Shown here: positions 5,369-5,709 of the stretch, piece after piece
Position numbering within the stretch: the stretch's first letter is position 1
How the letters are laid out: each line of letters opens with the position of its first letter
NCBI GenBank assembly: GCA_026125835.1
Contig: JAHCKJ010000149.1
Coordinates: forward strand, 1 to 5,709
Direction: 5' to 3'
DNA length: 5,709 nucleotides
Source of the DNA: Sphingopyxis sp.
GTDB taxonomy: Bacteria > Pseudomonadota > Alphaproteobacteria > Sphingomonadales > Sphingomonadaceae
Notes under the pieces: model-generated
What the model was told of the DNA's origin: nothing
The model's database searches: none
Seen by the model: the letters and a program-made list of their open reading frames with translations, nothing else
Position numbers and translations under genes: made by a program

Positions 5369-5383
5369 TTGCCGTTACGGCAA
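5369..5383. promoter_or_regulatory. Second palindromic operator candidate
   Basis: TTGCCGT (5369-5375) and ACGGCAA (5377-5383) are perfect inverted repeats around a single T. The centre is 23 bp from that of the first palindrome, about two helical turns, and both share TTGC...GCAA ends, although the inner spacing differs (5 against 7 bp). It may be a second site for the same regulator, just upstream of the promoter. No T-run follows on either strand, so it is a poor terminator for the gene ending at 5411. Confidence 0.45.
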
Positions 5384-5410
5384 CCAGTGTTGACTGCGGC
5401 GTCGACGGCC

Positions 5411-5709
5411 TCAGGACGTCAGGCGATTGCGCGCGACGATGATCCACCAGCGTGCGAGCGCCGGCGCCCGCGCCGCGACGTGCCACGGGTCGGCACGAAA
5501 GGCGCGGCGCACCAGATCGCCCCGCCAGCGCCAGTGGCTGCGCAGCACCAGCCCCAGCATTATCTCGCTGCGGCGGCGCGGCGACAGCGTATCGGGCAGC
5601 GAGCGTTCGACAATGCGCGCGGTCAGGTCCTGGATCTGGTCGCCGCGCTGGCTGGTCAGGCTGCCGCCGTGCTTGCGGTAAAGATACAGGTCTTCGTTTA
5701 GGGTCACGA
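5411..5709 (-). CDS. Probable family 2 glycosyltransferase, C-terminal end (cut by window edge)
   Basis: The minus-strand frame is open from the right edge of the window to TGA at 5413-5411, about 99 residues of a protein whose start lies outside. The visible segment NEDLYLYRKHGGSLTSQRGDQ resembles the post-catalytic LYRxHxGSLTS segment found near the end of many GT-A family 2 glycosyltransferases, where the His and the following residues lie by the acceptor/donor site. The rest is rich in Arg, Trp and Ala (RSHWRWRGDLVRRAFRADP, ARWWIIVARNR) and looks helical, consistent with the variable C-terminal end of such enzymes. The catalytic GT-A core with its DxD motif is not in the window, so substrate and pathway cannot be named. 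The gene reads in the same direction as the HxlR gene 119 bp downstream, which seems to have its own promoter. Confidence 0.55.
   Translation of the reverse strand, partial: VTLNEDLYLYRKHGGSLTSQRGDQIQDLTARIVERSLPDTLSPRRRSEIMLGLVLRSHWRWRGDLVRRAFRADPWHVAARAPALARWWIIVARNRLTS

Noticed and set aside
5427..5681. Plus-strand open frames opposite the glycosyltransferase end
   Set aside because: The translations are Arg/Ser-rich with no family resemblance, while the minus frame shows an LYRKHGGSLTS segment and ends cleanly before the HxlR promoter.

Overview
The window looks like a chromosomal segment from a GC-rich alphaproteobacterium, most likely a sphingomonad (Sphingopyxis/Sphingomonas type). 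This rests on the style of the LolA, ExoIII and two-domain RibA proteins and on the kind of intergenic palindromes present. It is inferred from recalled family resemblance, not from a database search.

Left part, + strand (1-2669): the 3' end of lolA (outer-membrane lipoprotein chaperone) is closed by a good intrinsic terminator at about 377-414. A 456-bp non-coding stretch follows (355-810). It holds several hairpins, a possible structured RNA, and a very strong 30-bp-arm palindrome (682-769) just ahead of xth. Next come xth (exonuclease III / AP endonuclease, 811-1605) and ribA (GTP cyclohydrolase II, 1602-2669). These two share a 4-bp TTGA stop/start overlap, so they are probably one transcript and translationally coupled. 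RibA carries a roughly 190-residue N-terminal domain that looks like a worn-down DHBP synthase (RibB) domain in front of an intact-looking GTP cyclohydrolase II domain.

Middle (2670-2777): between two convergent genes lies a palindromic dispersed-type repeat (2677-2760), which could also stop transcription from both sides.

Right part, - strand (5709 down to 2778): the C-terminal end of a probable family 2 glycosyltransferase (weak call) is followed by a 119-bp gap. In that gap two perfect palindromes lie about 23 bp apart, and one overlaps a plausible -35/-10 promoter. Then come an HxlR-type winged-helix regulator, a membrane sensor kinase of the LytS/YehU (His_kinase) type, and its LytTR-type response regulator. 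The kinase and response regulator overlap by 4 bp (ATGA) and form a two-component system whose signal cannot be told from the sequence. The HxlR gene is 64 bp upstream of the kinase on the same strand and may share its transcript.

No mobile-element genes, tRNA, rRNA or CRISPR array were seen. The points most worth a second look are the twin operators before the HxlR gene, the RibB-like pseudo-domain on RibA, and the structured lolA-xth intergenic region. I did not find a convincing wholly new system.
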